From positions 372,001 to 436,000 of the forward strand of contig NZ_VIWX01000004.1 in NCBI RefSeq assembly GCF_007829955.1: a stretch of 64,000 nt of DNA, read 5' to 3'. Each line of letters opens with the position of its first letter. Position 1 is the stretch's first letter. Below, piece by piece: positions 1-8,697 of this stretch. Position numbers and translations under genes: made by a program. The stretch is from Saccharopolyspora dendranthemae (GTDB taxonomy: Bacteria; Actinomycetota; Actinomycetes; Mycobacteriales; Pseudonocardiaceae). Under the pieces are notes generated by a model. That model was not told where the DNA came from and did no database searches. It saw nothing but the letters and a program-made list of their open reading frames with translations.

Positions 1-125
1 CGTTCTTGAGACCGTGTGCCCAACCTGGGTTGATCACCAGCGCAGCCGACCGTCCGGCCTGGGGAACACCGGCGGTGCCCTCGCGAGCGTTGCGCAACCC
101 GAGCACAACAGGATTGAGGGGCCCC

Positions 126-731
126 ATGGACTACGGAATCGACATCAGCCACCACAACGCCGTCGACGACTGGGCTGCGGTCCGCGGCAACAACATCACC
201 TTCGCGAGCATGAAGCTGACCGAAGGGCAGACCTGGGTCGACGACGCCGCCGGAGCCCACGTGGGCGGAGCGCGCGGCGCGGGCATCGCCACCGGCGGTT
301 ACCACTTCGCCCGCCCCGGGGCCATCGACCCGCAGGTCGGGCACTTCGCCTGGTGGATGGGCCAGCACGGCCTCAAGGAGCCGGGCAACATGTGGCCGAT
401 GCTCGACATGGAGGATTCCGAGATCGCCGATCCGAACACCTTCATCCCCGAGTTCATCCGGCTGCTGCGCATCGCCACCGGCGTCCGCGGCGTGCTGGTG
501 TACGCGAGCCTGAACTGGTTCCAGAACATCATCGACCCGAACCTGTGGGCCGGCGACGACGTTCTGCTGTGGATCGCCCGCTACAACGGCGACCCGGGCA
601 ACCCCGGTTGGTCGCACCCGCGCCTCGCGCTGCACCAGCACAGCGACGCGGGCCAGGTCCCCGGCATCCCCGCCGGTGTCGACCGCAACGCCACCGTCGG
701 CGGCTACACCCAGGCGGCGTTCATCCTCTGA
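126..731 (+). CDS. GH25 family lysozyme-like muramidase
   Basis: A 201-residue protein that is almost entirely one glycoside hydrolase family 25 barrel, the family that cleaves the beta-1,4 bond between N-acetylmuramic acid and N-acetylglucosamine in peptidoglycan. The expected landmarks are visible: the N-terminal DISHHN strand (Asp6) and the D-x-E pair in MLDMED (Asp94, Glu96), followed by a late barrel strand with ALHQHSD. The frame is open further upstream, but the ATG at 126 begins exactly at the domain start. No signal peptide or cell-wall-binding repeat is present, so export would need another route, or the protein acts in the cytoplasm, or came from a phage; this is undecided. It is followed by its own hairpin terminator. 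The family call is firm; the biological role is not. Confidence 0.88.
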   Translation: MDYGIDISHHNAVDDWAAVRGNNITFASMKLTEGQTWVDDAAGAHVGGARGAGIATGGYHFARPGAIDPQVGHFAWWMGQHGLKEPGNMWPMLDMEDSEIADPNTFIPEFIRLLRIATGVRGVLVYASLNWFQNIIDPNLWAGDDVLLWIARYNGDPGNPGWSHPRLALHQHSDAGQVPGIPAGVDRNATVGGYTQAAFIL

Positions 732-750
732 CCCGCACCTCCGGCCGGAT

Positions 751-780
751 GCCCTCGCCACCAAGACCGGTGGCGAGGGC
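751..780 (+). terminator. Hairpin terminator of the lysozyme gene
   Basis: Perfect 12-bp inverted repeat (751-762 with 769-780) with a 6-nt loop, 20 bp after the lysozyme stop codon. There is no strong T-run, as is usual in high-GC actinomycetes. Confidence 0.75.
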
Positions 781-802
781 GTTCTCGTCTCGCACCCCGT
801 TT

Positions 803-846
803 CCTGGGGTGGGGGACGTTTTCATGAGAACTTCCCCCACCCCGGG
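803..846. repeat. Intergenic palindrome, family A copy 1 (TTTTCATGAGAA-centred)
   Basis: Imperfect 44-bp palindrome centred between 824 and 825, with arms of about 22 bp and three mismatches. The centre GTTTTCATGAGAACTT and the flanking GGTGGGG/CCCCACC blocks match the perfect 50-bp palindrome at 58015-58064. It lies between two convergent genes, so it probably works as a bidirectional terminator. Confidence 0.7.
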
Positions 847-855
847 AAGCAGAAC

Positions 856-886
856 GGCACCCGCCCGGAAGTTCCGGTCGGGTGCC
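856..886 (-). terminator. Hairpin terminator of the secreted propeller-like gene
   Basis: Inverted repeat GGCACCCG (856-863) with CGGGTGCC (879-886); the inner segment can pair further (CCGGAA/TTCCGG). It lies 15 bp beyond the stop codon of the minus-strand gene ending at 901. Confidence 0.6.
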
Positions 887-900
887 GCGGGCAGAACGCC

Positions 901-1968
901 TCAGCCGTTGTGGATCGAGGCGAACGGCGCCGAGTTGATGTCGGACCCGGCGTTGCCGATGCCGAGCAGGTGGCCGTCGACCTCCGCTCCGGTGAGCGGA
1001 GCACCTTCGGCCGGTCCGGCGACGGCCTGCCAGGTGGTGCCGTCGTAGCGCAGCGGACCGGAGTCGGCGAGGTTCCAGAGCGCGCCCTCGGCGTGGACGA
1101 ACTCGCCGGGCACACCCGCGTCCGGGTCGGGCGCTTCGCTCCACTCCGCGCCGTTCCAGTGCAGCAGAACGGGTTCGGTCCGCTCGGGCTGGTCGTAGAC
1201 GTGGGCGGCGGCCGAGACCCACACGTCGTCCGGCGCGTGAGCGGCCACGTCGTCCACCCGGAAGTAGGCGCCCTCGGGCATCTCGACCGGGGGCACGGGC
1301 ACCTCGGTCCACGCAGTTCCGTCCCAGTGCCACGAGAGCGGGGCGGATCCCCTCGTGCCCACGATCCACAGGTCGTCCGGGCTGCCGCCGATCGCGTTCA
1401 CCGCGGCGTCCTGGGCCGATGCCGGCAGCGGCAGGTCCTGCCAGGAAGCCCCGTCCCAGCGCTTGGCGAAGCTGTACTGCCGGGATTCCTGGCCGTCGGC
1501 GAATCCCTTACCGATGCTCCAGACCTCGTCGCCGGCCACGGTGACGTCGTCGGGCCGCACCCGGGTCGCCCCCGGGACCTCCACCGGGACCTCGTTCCAC
1601 GCGGCACCGTCCCAGTGCAGCAGGGCACCCGCGGTGTTCTTGTACCCCCAGCCGATCGTCCACGCGTCGTTCGGACCGACCACGGCCGAGGACACCAGCC
1701 GGCCGACGGAGGGCACCGGGACCTCCGCCCAGCTCCCGTCGGCGCCGCGGCGGTAGGCCTGGGAGGTCGACGAGGTGCCGCCTGCCTGACCGAACGAGCC
1801 GAACGCCCAGGTCTCGCCGTTGCCGCTCGATGCGGTGGAGATGATCGAGGAGACGTCCGGCCGTTGCGGGAACGGCTCCGACGTCCACGTCTCCTGGGCA
1901 CTCGCGACGCCTCCCACCAGCGCGCTCGCCGCGGTGAGCGCGGTGATGATCGCAGTCCTCTTCAGCAC
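901..1968 (-). CDS. Secreted beta-propeller-like repeat protein
   Basis: A 355-residue exported protein. A GTG start at 1968 is preferred over longer frames because GGAGGGGGAA lies just upstream and the product then begins with a classic Sec signal peptide (LKRTAIITALTAASALVGG, cleavage after ASA). The mature part carries at least five repeats of a LLHWDGxxWxEVPVP-type motif, alternating with DDVWxxG-type strands (for example HWDGAAWNEVPV, HWDGTAWTEVPVP, LHWNGAEWSEAP). Such Trp/Asp repeats suggest a beta-propeller of kelch or sialidase-like fold. No catalytic residues can be assigned and the function is unknown. It lies downstream of the C39-like peptidase gene, separated by a terminator, so the two are probably separate transcripts. 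Confidence 0.75.
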   Translation of the reverse strand: MLKRTAIITALTAASALVGGVASAQETWTSEPFPQRPDVSSIISTASSGNGETWAFGSFGQAGGTSSTSQAYRRGADGSWAEVPVPSVGRLVSSAVVGPNDAWTIGWGYKNTAGALLHWDGAAWNEVPVEVPGATRVRPDDVTVAGDEVWSIGKGFADGQESRQYSFAKRWDGASWQDLPLPASAQDAAVNAIGGSPDDLWIVGTRGSAPLSWHWDGTAWTEVPVPPVEMPEGAYFRVDDVAAHAPDDVWVSAAAHVYDQPERTEPVLLHWNGAEWSEAPDPDAGVPGEFVHAEGALWNLADSGPLRYDGTTWQAVAGPAEGAPLTGAEVDGHLLGIGNAGSDINSAPFASIHNG

Positions 1969-2048
1969 GGTCTTCCCCCTCCGATTGGTCGCACCACCCA
2001 GCAGACGCCGTGAACCACGACGAGGTTGTCCTGCCCGGTGCGCAAAAA

Positions 2049-2088
2049 TCGCTGCGGCGGCCTCCGCTTCCGGAGACCGCCGCAGCGA
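2049..2088. terminator. Strong bidirectional terminator
   Basis: Near-perfect 18-bp stem (2049-2066 with 2071-2088, one mismatch) with a CTTC loop. It is flanked by A5 on the left and T5 on the right, so a U-tract follows the hairpin in either direction. It ends the C39-like peptidase transcript. Confidence 0.88.
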
Positions 2089-2133
2089 TGTTTTTCGCAT
2101 CGGACCAGGCGGGGAGGCCTGGGGACCGACTGA

Positions 2134-2940
2134 TCAGGACACGTAACCGCGCTGCTTCACCAGCGAGGTCAGCTGGTCGAGGCTCAGCCAGTACTCCTTG
2201 TTGCCACCGAAGTTGGCCGGGTCGGCGATCTTGACGTTCTTGTGCTCGGCGTCGTACCCGACGACGGACACGTAGTGGTAGATCGTCTGGCTCGACGGGT
2301 ACCCGGGCGGCTGGTTGCCGGGCTCGGCCACGATGTTGGCGACCATGGCCTTGCCGTCGTCGATGCTGCGAACCGTGTCGTTCCACAGCTCCTTGCTCAT
2401 CTCCGGGGACTGCTCACGCTCGCTGAGGTCCTTGGCCACGTAGTGCGCGCCGGTCGGGGCCAGCAGCTTGTTCAGGCCGTCCGCGACCTGACCGACGTGG
2501 TCGGTTCCGTTCTCAGTGGTGCGCAGGGCCTTGGCCAGCTCGGCCTGGGAAGGCAGGTCCCCGGTCTTGCTCGACATGGCGATGCGCGTGGCGGCGGGGC
2601 CGCACCAGTAACCGGTCAGCTGCTTCTCGTAGTTGACCGGCAGGGTCTTGGAGGCTTCCCGCGGCTTGACCTCCGCGGGCTTCTTCTCACCCTTGTGCTC
2701 AGCCTTGTCGGCCTTCGGGGCGGCCGGCGCTGCGGGGACAGCGGCGGGGCTCAGAGCAACGGGGGCGTGGGCTTCGGGGATTGCCGGGGACAGGGCGGCG
2801 GGGGCGGGGCTCTGCACACCAACCGGTTGCGTGGCAGCGTCAACGCTGTGCGGGGTCGATGTTTCGGCGCTTGCCAATGCACCGAGGCCCAGTGCTGCGG
2901 CCAATCCGACGGGGACAACCGCAACTGCGAGCCGGGGCAT
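2134..2940 (-). CDS. Secreted C39-like cysteine peptidase
   Basis: A 268-residue protein with an N-terminal signal peptide (hydrophobic stretch at residues 5-24, AxA site near ASA), then a Pro/Ala/Lys-rich linker to about residue 100, and a C-terminal peptidase C39-like domain. The papain-like triad is visible: Cys113 in YWCGPAA, His222 in YHYVSVVGYD and Asp240 in IADPANF. Members of the family cleave or bind peptides outside the cell. Bacteriocin-processing C39 domains are fused to ABC exporters; this one stands alone, so a cell-wall or substrate-processing role is more likely. It is followed by a strong terminator. Family call good; substrate unknown. Confidence 0.83.
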   Translation of the reverse strand: MPRLAVAVVPVGLAAALGLGALASAETSTPHSVDAATQPVGVQSPAPAALSPAIPEAHAPVALSPAAVPAAPAAPKADKAEHKGEKKPAEVKPREASKTLPVNYEKQLTGYWCGPAATRIAMSSKTGDLPSQAELAKALRTTENGTDHVGQVADGLNKLLAPTGAHYVAKDLSEREQSPEMSKELWNDTVRSIDDGKAMVANIVAEPGNQPPGYPSSQTIYHYVSVVGYDAEHKNVKIADPANFGGNKEYWLSLDQLTSLVKQRGYVS

Positions 2941-3972
2941 CTAGGTCTCCGTTTCAAGGCGGGATCATTACAACTTCATATCCTTACGCCAAGCGACGAT
3001 CCTTTAATGGGCTGAATGGAGCAATCTAATGAGGCCCGCACCACCATCTCACTCCGCGTCACCTGATCGTCTCCCCAGGTCACAGGCACAACGGACGATC
3101 ACGCCGAAGCGATCGACTTCGCCGCTGAAAAACTGTCCGTGAACGGCCGGGCACGCAATGCGATAACTGCGTAGCGAAATGCGAACCGGCAATTGACGCA
3201 GCGTGGCCGAATAATGTTCCCGGCGAGTAATCAGTCGAATACTCGTTGTCGACTCGGTGACCAGCGTCACTTTTCCGCCGCGTGTTCCGCCCGGGTCCGC
3301 GCCTCCGCGTGAGGCGGTCGCGGCCGCTGCGGACGACGTCGAGTGACCGCGGCCACCCCCTCTCGCAGGCCTGGCCGGCCGACTCGCCGCGGGCCGCCAC
3401 GACGCGTGATGACGGTGCGCGAGGGTCACCCCGGGCCGGGCCGATGACAGCTCCGAGTGACCGACGGTCACGGCCCCCGGCGACGATGGCGCAGACGTCC
3501 CGGCAGGCTTCTCCGAGCACCGCGCGTGAGCAACGTCCGCCCGCGCACCGGGATGCGCTCGTGGTGACGAAGCGAATGCGCTCCGAGAGCAATTCGGAAC
3601 ACCCCGAATTGATCCACAGTGAACCTGTTCGTCCGTTTCTTCCCTTTGGTGCGCGGGGATTGCGCGCGGGAAATTCCCATTTGCCGGGCACGCGATGAGG
3701 ACGAACGCCGATGCGGCACGCAGCTGGACGGCGGAGTCGATCTTTCACCGAATCGCCGAAACAACCGTCCACCAGGGACGACCAGACCTGCGCCACCGCG
3801 CGTGGGTTCTGTGAAAGGGGGTTCGCCGCCACGCAGAAATGACTCGTGCGCAACGCGGATGCAGATTCCCGGTGACTAGTATCGCCCCGCCGGATGACCT
3901 AGCACCGGCACGAAAAACGCCTGGACGTCGCTTTTCTCCGGCATGTCCTGGTCACGAAAGGACTTGATTTTC
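2941..3972. other. Long intergenic region without a convincing gene
   Basis: About 1 kb between the divergently oriented C39-like peptidase and permease genes. It is less GC-rich than the genes around it at 2950-3250 and 3590-3680. The open frames here (for example minus 3080-3853) are rich in Arg/Ser, lack ribosome sites and match no family I recognise. The region must hold the promoters of both flanking genes. I see no RNA gene or repeat. Confidence 0.5.
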
Positions 3973-5409
3973 GTGGATTCATCGTTGCGGTCGGGGCAGG
4001 ATCCTGCGCCCACGACCGACGCCGAGGGCTATTCGAAATCGCTCGGCAACCGCCAGGTGCAGATGATCGCTATCGGCGGCGCGATCGGCGTCGGGCTCTT
4101 CCTGGGCGCAGGAGGCAAGCTCGCCACGGCCGGCCCGTCGTTGGTGATCGCCTACGCGCTGTGCGGCCTGGCCGGGTTCTTCGTCATGCGCGCCCTCGGT
4201 GAACTGGTGCTGTACCGCCCGGTCGCAGGCAGCTTCGTGGAGTACGCCCGCGAGTTCATCGGCCCCTGGGCAGGTTTCGCCTCCGGCTGGATGTACTGGC
4301 TGAACTGGGCGATGACCGGCATCGCCGAGATCACCGCGGTCGCGATCTACGTGCACCGCTGGTTGCCCGACCTGCCGCAGTGGATCACCGCGTTGATCGC
4401 GCTCGCCGTGCTGCTGGCGGTCAACCTCGTGTCCGTGAAGCTCTTCGGCGAGCTGGAGTTCTGGTTCTCGCTGGTCAAGGTCGTGGCGATCCTGGTGTTC
4501 CTGGTCGTGGGCCTGGGCCTGGTGTTCACCGCCACCGACATCGGCGGGGCACCGGCAGGACCGGCCAACCTCACCTCGCACGGCGGCTTCTTCCCCGCCG
4601 GCTTCGGCGTCACCTTGATGGCCATGCAGTCGGTGGTCTTCGCCTACTCGGCGATCGAGATGGTCGGCATCACCGCGGGTGAGGCCAAGGACCCGCACAA
4701 GGTGCTGCCCAAGGCCATCAACGGCGTCGTGTGGCGGATCGCGATCTTCTACGTCGGTTCCGTGCTGCTGCTGGCGATGCTGCTCCCGTGGACGGTCTTC
4801 AACGCCGACGAGAGCCCGTTCGTCACCGTGTTCTCCCGCCTGGGCGTCCCCGGCGTCGGCGACCTGATGAACGCCGTGGTGCTCACCGCCGCCCTGTCCT
4901 CGTGCAACTCGGGTCTGTACTCGACCGGCCGGATCCTGCGGGCGCTGGCGAACGACGGCGAGGCACCGAAGTTCGCGGCGAAGATGAACAAGCACCGCGC
5001 CCCCTACGGCGGAATCCTCTTCACCGCAGGTGCTTTCGTCCTCGGCGTCATCCTCAACGGCATCGTCCCGGAGCAGGCGTTCGAGATCGCCACGGCGATC
5101 GCCTCGCTGGGGGTGGTCGCCACCTGGGCGACGCTGGTGATCTGCCAGATGCGCTTGCGCACCAGGGCATTGCGCGGCGAGATCGAGCGGCCGAGCTACC
5201 GGATGCCGGGTGCGCCGTACACGAGCTGGATCACGCTGGCGTTCCTGGCCATGGTGATCGCTCTGATGGGCTTCTCCGACGGCCCCGAGCGGATCGCGTT
5301 CCTCTCGATCCCCGCCATCGTCGCGGTGATCGCGCTGAGCTGGTGGCTGATCACGCGCGGCCGCAAGAAGCGCGCGAACTCCGAGCCGATGGCCACCACC
5401 GGTTCGTGA
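3973..5409 (+). CDS. Amino-acid permease (APC superfamily, AAT/GabP-like)
   Basis: A secondary transporter of about 478 residues with roughly 12 hydrophobic segments. The APC signature IAIGGAIGVGLFLGAG lies in the first membrane helix and a conserved SAIEMVGITAGEAKDP motif follows TM6; together these place it in the amino acid/polyamine/organocation superfamily, near the asparagine/GABA/aromatic permease group. An ATG at 3943 is in frame, but the GTG at 3973 has a GAAAGGA ribosome site about 10 nt upstream and is preferred. It is a single-gene unit closed by a strong hairpin. The substrate cannot be decided from sequence. Confidence 0.9.
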   Translation: MDSSLRSGQDPAPTTDAEGYSKSLGNRQVQMIAIGGAIGVGLFLGAGGKLATAGPSLVIAYALCGLAGFFVMRALGELVLYRPVAGSFVEYAREFIGPWAGFASGWMYWLNWAMTGIAEITAVAIYVHRWLPDLPQWITALIALAVLLAVNLVSVKLFGELEFWFSLVKVVAILVFLVVGLGLVFTATDIGGAPAGPANLTSHGGFFPAGFGVTLMAMQSVVFAYSAIEMVGITAGEAKDPHKVLPKAINGVVWRIAIFYVGSVLLLAMLLPWTVFNADESPFVTVFSRLGVPGVGDLMNAVVLTAALSSCNSGLYSTGRILRALANDGEAPKFAAKMNKHRAPYGGILFTAGAFVLGVILNGIVPEQAFEIATAIASLGVVATWATLVICQMRLRTRALRGEIERPSYRMPGAPYTSWITLAFLAMVIALMGFSDGPERIAFLSIPAIVAVIALSWWLITRGRKKRANSEPMATTGS

Positions 5410-5421
5410 TCAGCGCGTGAC

Positions 5422-5461
5422 GAGAACGGCTTCCGGGAACGGATCCCCGGAAGCCGTTCTC
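5422..5461. terminator. Bidirectional hairpin terminator
   Basis: Sixteen-bp arms (5422-5437 with 5446-5461) spelling GAGAACGGCTTCCGGG and its complement, between the convergent permease and Ddn-like genes. Confidence 0.85.
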
Positions 5462-5471
5462 CCGCTTCAGA

Positions 5472-5912
5472 TCAGGACTCGACGGGCTCCAGCAGGACGA
5501 CCGGGATGGTGCGGTCGGTCTTGGTCTGGTACTCCGCGTAGTTCGGGAACGCCGCCACGGCGCGATCCCACCACAGCTCGCGCTCCTCGCCGCTGAGCTC
5601 GCGGGCCGCGTAGTCCTTGCGCACCGGCCCGTCCTGCAGCTCGACGGTCGGGTTCGCGCGAATGTTGTGGTACCAGACGGGGTTCTGCGGTGCGCCACCC
5701 AGCGAGGCGACCACCGCGTAGCGCCCGTCGTGCTCGACGCGCATCACCGGGGTCTTGCGGATCTTGCCGGACCTGGCGCCCTTCGTAGTCAGCACGACCA
5801 CGGGAAGGCCGTGGATCGTCGTGCCCTCGGTACCGCCCGATCTCTCGTAGGTCTCGACCTGGTCGCGCACGAAATCGGTGGGGCTCGGGGCGTACTCGCC
5901 GGTCAACGGCAT
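5472..5912 (-). CDS. Ddn-type F420-dependent nitroreductase family protein
   Basis: A 146-residue single-domain protein of the deazaflavin-dependent nitroreductase (Ddn) family, split beta-barrel enzymes that use reduced F420 to reduce quinones or nitro compounds. Typical motifs are visible: VVVLTTKGARSGKIRKTPVM, then SLGGAPQNPVWYHNIRANP and the C-terminal YAEYQTKTDRTIPVVLLEP. The length is normal for the family. It is a single gene reading toward the terminator at 5422-5461. The physiological substrate is unknown; related actinobacterial proteins are linked to menaquinone reduction and detoxification. Confidence 0.88.
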   Translation of the reverse strand: MPLTGEYAPSPTDFVRDQVETYERSGGTEGTTIHGLPVVVLTTKGARSGKIRKTPVMRVEHDGRYAVVASLGGAPQNPVWYHNIRANPTVELQDGPVRKDYAARELSGEERELWWDRAVAAFPNYAEYQTKTDRTIPVVLLEPVES

Positions 5913-5996
5913 CGTCGTACCTCCATCGCACAGTCGGGACGTGCTCAGGACAACGCCGGTCGTCCAGGACGCATTCCGCCGGTCACCCGACCGGGG

Positions 5997-6716
5997 TCAC
6001 CGGCGACGAGGTGTGCGCCCCTTGCCGGGTGCCGGACCGCGGCGAATGCCGGGCTTGCGCACCTGGCTCTTGGCGGGAGCCTTCTTCTTCGCCTTGGCAG
6101 GCTCGGGCTGCTGCTTGCCCCGCGTGCTGTTGACGGTGCGGCCGCGAACGATCCCGATGAACTGCTCCATCAGATCGCTGGTCTCGTCGTCGGTCCAGGT
6201 CAGCGCCACGGTGGATTCGGGGGCATCGGTGATCGGCCGGTAGGTGAGGTCCTTGCGGTGGTGCAACCGGGCCAGTGACTGCGGCACGACCAGCACGCCG
6301 ACCCCGGCCGCGACCAGCACGATCGCGTCACCGGTGGTGGCGGGGCGCTCGACCGCCGGCTGTCCCGGCGGGCGCTGCCAGTCGAGGCTGTCGTCGAGCG
6401 GGTGCAGCACCACGTCGTCGGCCAGGTCCTCGGAGGTGACCTCGTCGGCCGCGGCGACCACGTGGTCCTTGGGCACCACGACCACCGTCTGCTCGGTGTA
6501 GAGCGGAATCGCGTGCAGGCCGGTGCGATCGATCGGGAGCCGCAGCAGCGCGGCGTCGGCCTCACCGTCGCGCACCAGCTCGCTCGCGCCCTCGTCCGGC
6601 ACCGGGACGAGGTTGAGCGGAACCAGCGGTTCGCGCTCCTGCCACTTGCGCGCCCACTTGTCGGGCGTGACGCCCGGGACGTAGGCGAGATCGAAGGACG
6701 GGGCCGACTCTGTCAC
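5997..6716 (-). CDS. LysR-type substrate-binding domain protein lacking the HTH
   Basis: A 239-residue protein. Residues from about 5 to 195 look like the periplasmic-binding-protein-like effector domain of LysR regulators (for example DAALLRLPIDRTGLHAIPLYTEQ, then VAAGVGVLVVPQSLARL). There is no N-terminal winged helix. Instead the protein ends in a long basic tail rich in Lys, Arg, Pro and Ala (about residues 200-239) that could bind nucleic acid. It is divergent from a DUF5997 gene 42 bp away. From memory this pairing is conserved in actinobacteria, but I cannot verify that here. The basic tail may replace the missing DNA-binding domain; that is inference. Confidence 0.8.
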   Translation of the reverse strand: MTESAPSFDLAYVPGVTPDKWARKWQEREPLVPLNLVPVPDEGASELVRDGEADAALLRLPIDRTGLHAIPLYTEQTVVVVPKDHVVAAADEVTSEDLADDVVLHPLDDSLDWQRPPGQPAVERPATTGDAIVLVAAGVGVLVVPQSLARLHHRKDLTYRPITDAPESTVALTWTDDETSDLMEQFIGIVRGRTVNSTRGKQQPEPAKAKKKAPAKSQVRKPGIRRGPAPGKGRTPRRR

Positions 6717-6758
6717 CTGCCCAGACTACCGGCCGGAGTCGCCGGTTACGCTGGTCGG

Positions 6759-7169
6759 ATGACGTCGCGCAAATCCGTCCAGACGATGAAGCCCGCCACG
6801 GCGGCCAAGAAGCTCGGTGTCCTGCTGGAGGCCACCCCCGCCGACTTCCAGGAGGGCGTCGTCTCGCGCGACGAGCTCAACGCGCTGCAGGCCGAGCCGC
6901 CGGAGTGGCTGCGCGACCTCCGCCGCAACGGCCCGCACCCGCGTCCGGTGGTCGCGGCGAAGCTGGGCGTGTCGATCAGCGGCCTCACCCGCAACGGCTA
7001 TGCGGACCCGCTGACCACCGAGCAGATCAACGCGATCCGTGACGAGAACCCCGAGTGGCTCCAGCAGGAGCGCACCACCCGCGTCGAAGCCCGCCACGAG
7101 GACGAGCGCGCCCAGGCGCGCAAGGCCGCCAAGGCGGAGAAGGCCCAGAAGGCGCGCGAGAACTCCTGA
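6759..7169 (+). CDS. DUF5997 family protein
   Basis: A 136-residue protein of the actinobacterial DUF5997 type. The central part contains ELNALQAEPPEWLRDLRRNGPHPRPVVAAKLGVSISGLTRNG, which reads like a small helix-turn-helix (VAAKLGVSISGLTRNG). It is followed by a TTEQINAIRDENPEWLQQER helix and a highly charged Ala/Lys/Glu coiled tail. The ATG at 6759 is the first sensible start. It faces the HTH-less LysR-like gene, and I suggest the two proteins may together supply ligand sensing and DNA binding. No experimentally based function is known to me. Confidence 0.78.
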   Translation: MTSRKSVQTMKPATAAKKLGVLLEATPADFQEGVVSRDELNALQAEPPEWLRDLRRNGPHPRPVVAAKLGVSISGLTRNGYADPLTTEQINAIRDENPEWLQQERTTRVEARHEDERAQARKAAKAEKAQKARENS

Positions 7170-7225
7170 CCCGCTTTCGCCCGAGAGCCGGACGCGATGC
7201 GGCTCTCGGGATTAGCGTCGCGGGC

Positions 7226-7690
7226 ATGACCGGAACCGGTTCCGATCTTCCGCACGTCGACGAGCACTCCACCCCCGTCGCGGCGTCCCCGGCCGCCGCG
7301 TTGCGCGCGATCACCCGCGTCGGCGAGAACGCCTTCTCCCCCACCTGGGCCGGCGCCGTGGCGCGGGTGCTGGGGTGCCAGGACACGTCGAACTCCGGCC
7401 CCCGACCGCTCGCGGCGGGATCGACGATCCCGGGTTTCCACGTCGTCGCCGCCGGGCCGCGCGAGCTCGCTCTCGTGGGACGGCACCGCTTCTCCTCCTA
7501 CGCCTTGGTCTTCCGCGTCGACGAGCTGGAGGACGGCACGAGCCTGCTGCGGGCCGAGACTCGCGCGCTGTTCCCGGGAGCGGCGGGCCGGGCGTACCGG
7601 ACGGCCGTGATCGGGACGCGAGGGCACGTCCTGGCCGTCCGCCGGATCCTGGCCTCCGCCAAGCGGGTGGCGGAGCGGCACGGGAACTGA
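7226..7690 (+). CDS. SRPBCC-like small protein
   Basis: A 154-residue protein. The pattern LALVGRHRFSSYALVFRVDELEDGTSLLRAETRALFPG, followed by a C-terminal helix (YRTAVIGTRGHVLAVRRILASAKR), fits the START/SRPBCC lipid-binding superfamily of small proteins. These bind hydrophobic ligands or act as cyclases. The ATG at 7226 lies 56 bp after the DUF5997 gene in the same direction, so the two may be cotranscribed. The ligand is unknown and the superfamily assignment is by pattern only. Confidence 0.65.
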   Translation: MTGTGSDLPHVDEHSTPVAASPAAALRAITRVGENAFSPTWAGAVARVLGCQDTSNSGPRPLAAGSTIPGFHVVAAGPRELALVGRHRFSSYALVFRVDELEDGTSLLRAETRALFPGAAGRAYRTAVIGTRGHVLAVRRILASAKRVAERHGN

Positions 7691-7736
7691 CGAGCGCCAC
7701 TTCCGCACGAGAAGAGGTGGGGACAGGACGGCCATG

Positions 7737-7789
7737 TATGGGGTACGTTCGTGTTCCTGTTACTTCTAGTACCACCTAGTGCGGAGGTG
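7737..7789 (+). promoter_or_regulatory. Duplicated promoter/operator element, copy 1
   Basis: This 53-bp stretch directly upstream of the first diiron oxygenase is nearly repeated at 9436-9487. Shared blocks are TATGGGGTAC, GTTCCTGTTACTTC, AGTACCAC and TGCGGAGGTG. GGTAC and GTACC form an inverted pair about 22 bp apart, a plausible TetR operator. The last block is the ribosome site. Confidence 0.65.
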
Positions 7790-7793
7790 CCCG

Positions 7794-8693
7794 ATGACCG
7801 CCGTCGATGTTGCCGGTCAAGGCGTGGAGCAGGACTCCCGTCGCCTGCTGGAGTCGTCGCAGACGCTGTCCTACGACCCGACCACCGAGATCGACTGGGA
7901 AAGCCCGCTCCCGGATGACCAGTACGGGCTGAACCCGAAGTGGAGCACCCTCTACGGCACGCCGCTGTGGGACGAGCTCACCGAGCAGCAGCGGATCACC
8001 CTCACCAGGCATGAGGTCGGCTCGATCATGAGCACCGGCATCTGGTTCGAGATGATCCTGCAGCAGATGATCCTGCGCGATCAGTACGTCAAGGACCCCG
8101 CCAACTCGGAGTTCCAGTTCGCGCTCACCGAGATCGCCGACGAATGCCGACACTCCATCATGTTCGCGCGCATCTGCCAGAAGCTCGAACTCCCGGCCTA
8201 CCTGCCGCCCAAGAACGTCATCGAGTTCGCCCGCGCCTTCAAGAGCCTGGCCGGCGGAGAGGTGGCCTACGCGGGCGCGCTCGTCGCCGAAGAGGTCCTG
8301 GACGTGATGCAGCGCGACTGGATGCGGGGCGAGAACGTCCTGGACGTCGTGCGCACCAGCTCCAAGATCCACGTGGTCGAGGAGTCCCGGCACATGAAGT
8401 TCGCCCGCGAGGAGACCCGCGCGCACATGCGCGGCGTCGGCACCGCGCAGCGCCACGCCAGCGCGATGCTGGTGTCCGCGGTCGCCTACGTGATCGTGTC
8501 CAACCTCGTCAGCCCGCAGGTCTACAAGGCCGTCGGCATCGAACCCCGGCGCGGGCTCGCCGCGGCGCGGGCCAACGAGCACCGGAAGTCCATGCTGCGC
8601 AACGCTTGCGCGGGTCTCATGGAGTTCCTGGACGAGGCGGGCCTGCTGACGCGACCGGCGGTCGCGGTCTACAAGCGCGTCCACATGATCTGA
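7794..8693 (+). CDS. AurF-type diiron oxygenase, paralogue 1
   Basis: A 299-residue protein of the p-aminobenzoate N-oxygenase AurF-like ferritin-fold family, which uses a carboxylate-bridged diiron centre to oxygenate substrates. The ligand pattern is intact: ExxH at Glu117/His120 (DECRHS), Glu166 (AEEVLD) and His193-x3-Glu197-x2-His200 (HVVEESRH), which reproduces the three-histidine arrangement typical of AurF. The fourth carboxylate is probably Glu86 or Glu74. The ATG at 7794 has GGAGG 6 nt upstream. It shares an estimated three quarters or more of its residues with the protein at 9493. Substrate unknown; fatty-acid-like or aromatic amine substrates are possible. Confidence 0.85.
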   Translation: MTAVDVAGQGVEQDSRRLLESSQTLSYDPTTEIDWESPLPDDQYGLNPKWSTLYGTPLWDELTEQQRITLTRHEVGSIMSTGIWFEMILQQMILRDQYVKDPANSEFQFALTEIADECRHSIMFARICQKLELPAYLPPKNVIEFARAFKSLAGGEVAYAGALVAEEVLDVMQRDWMRGENVLDVVRTSSKIHVVEESRHMKFAREETRAHMRGVGTAQRHASAMLVSAVAYVIVSNLVSPQVYKAVGIEPRRGLAAARANEHRKSMLRNACAGLMEFLDEAGLLTRPAVAVYKRVHMI

Positions 8694-8697
8694 GGCC

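Noticed and set aside
3080..3853. A 257-codon minus-strand frame in the 1-kb intergenic region
   Set aside because: No ribosome site, no family motif, irregular codon-position bias.
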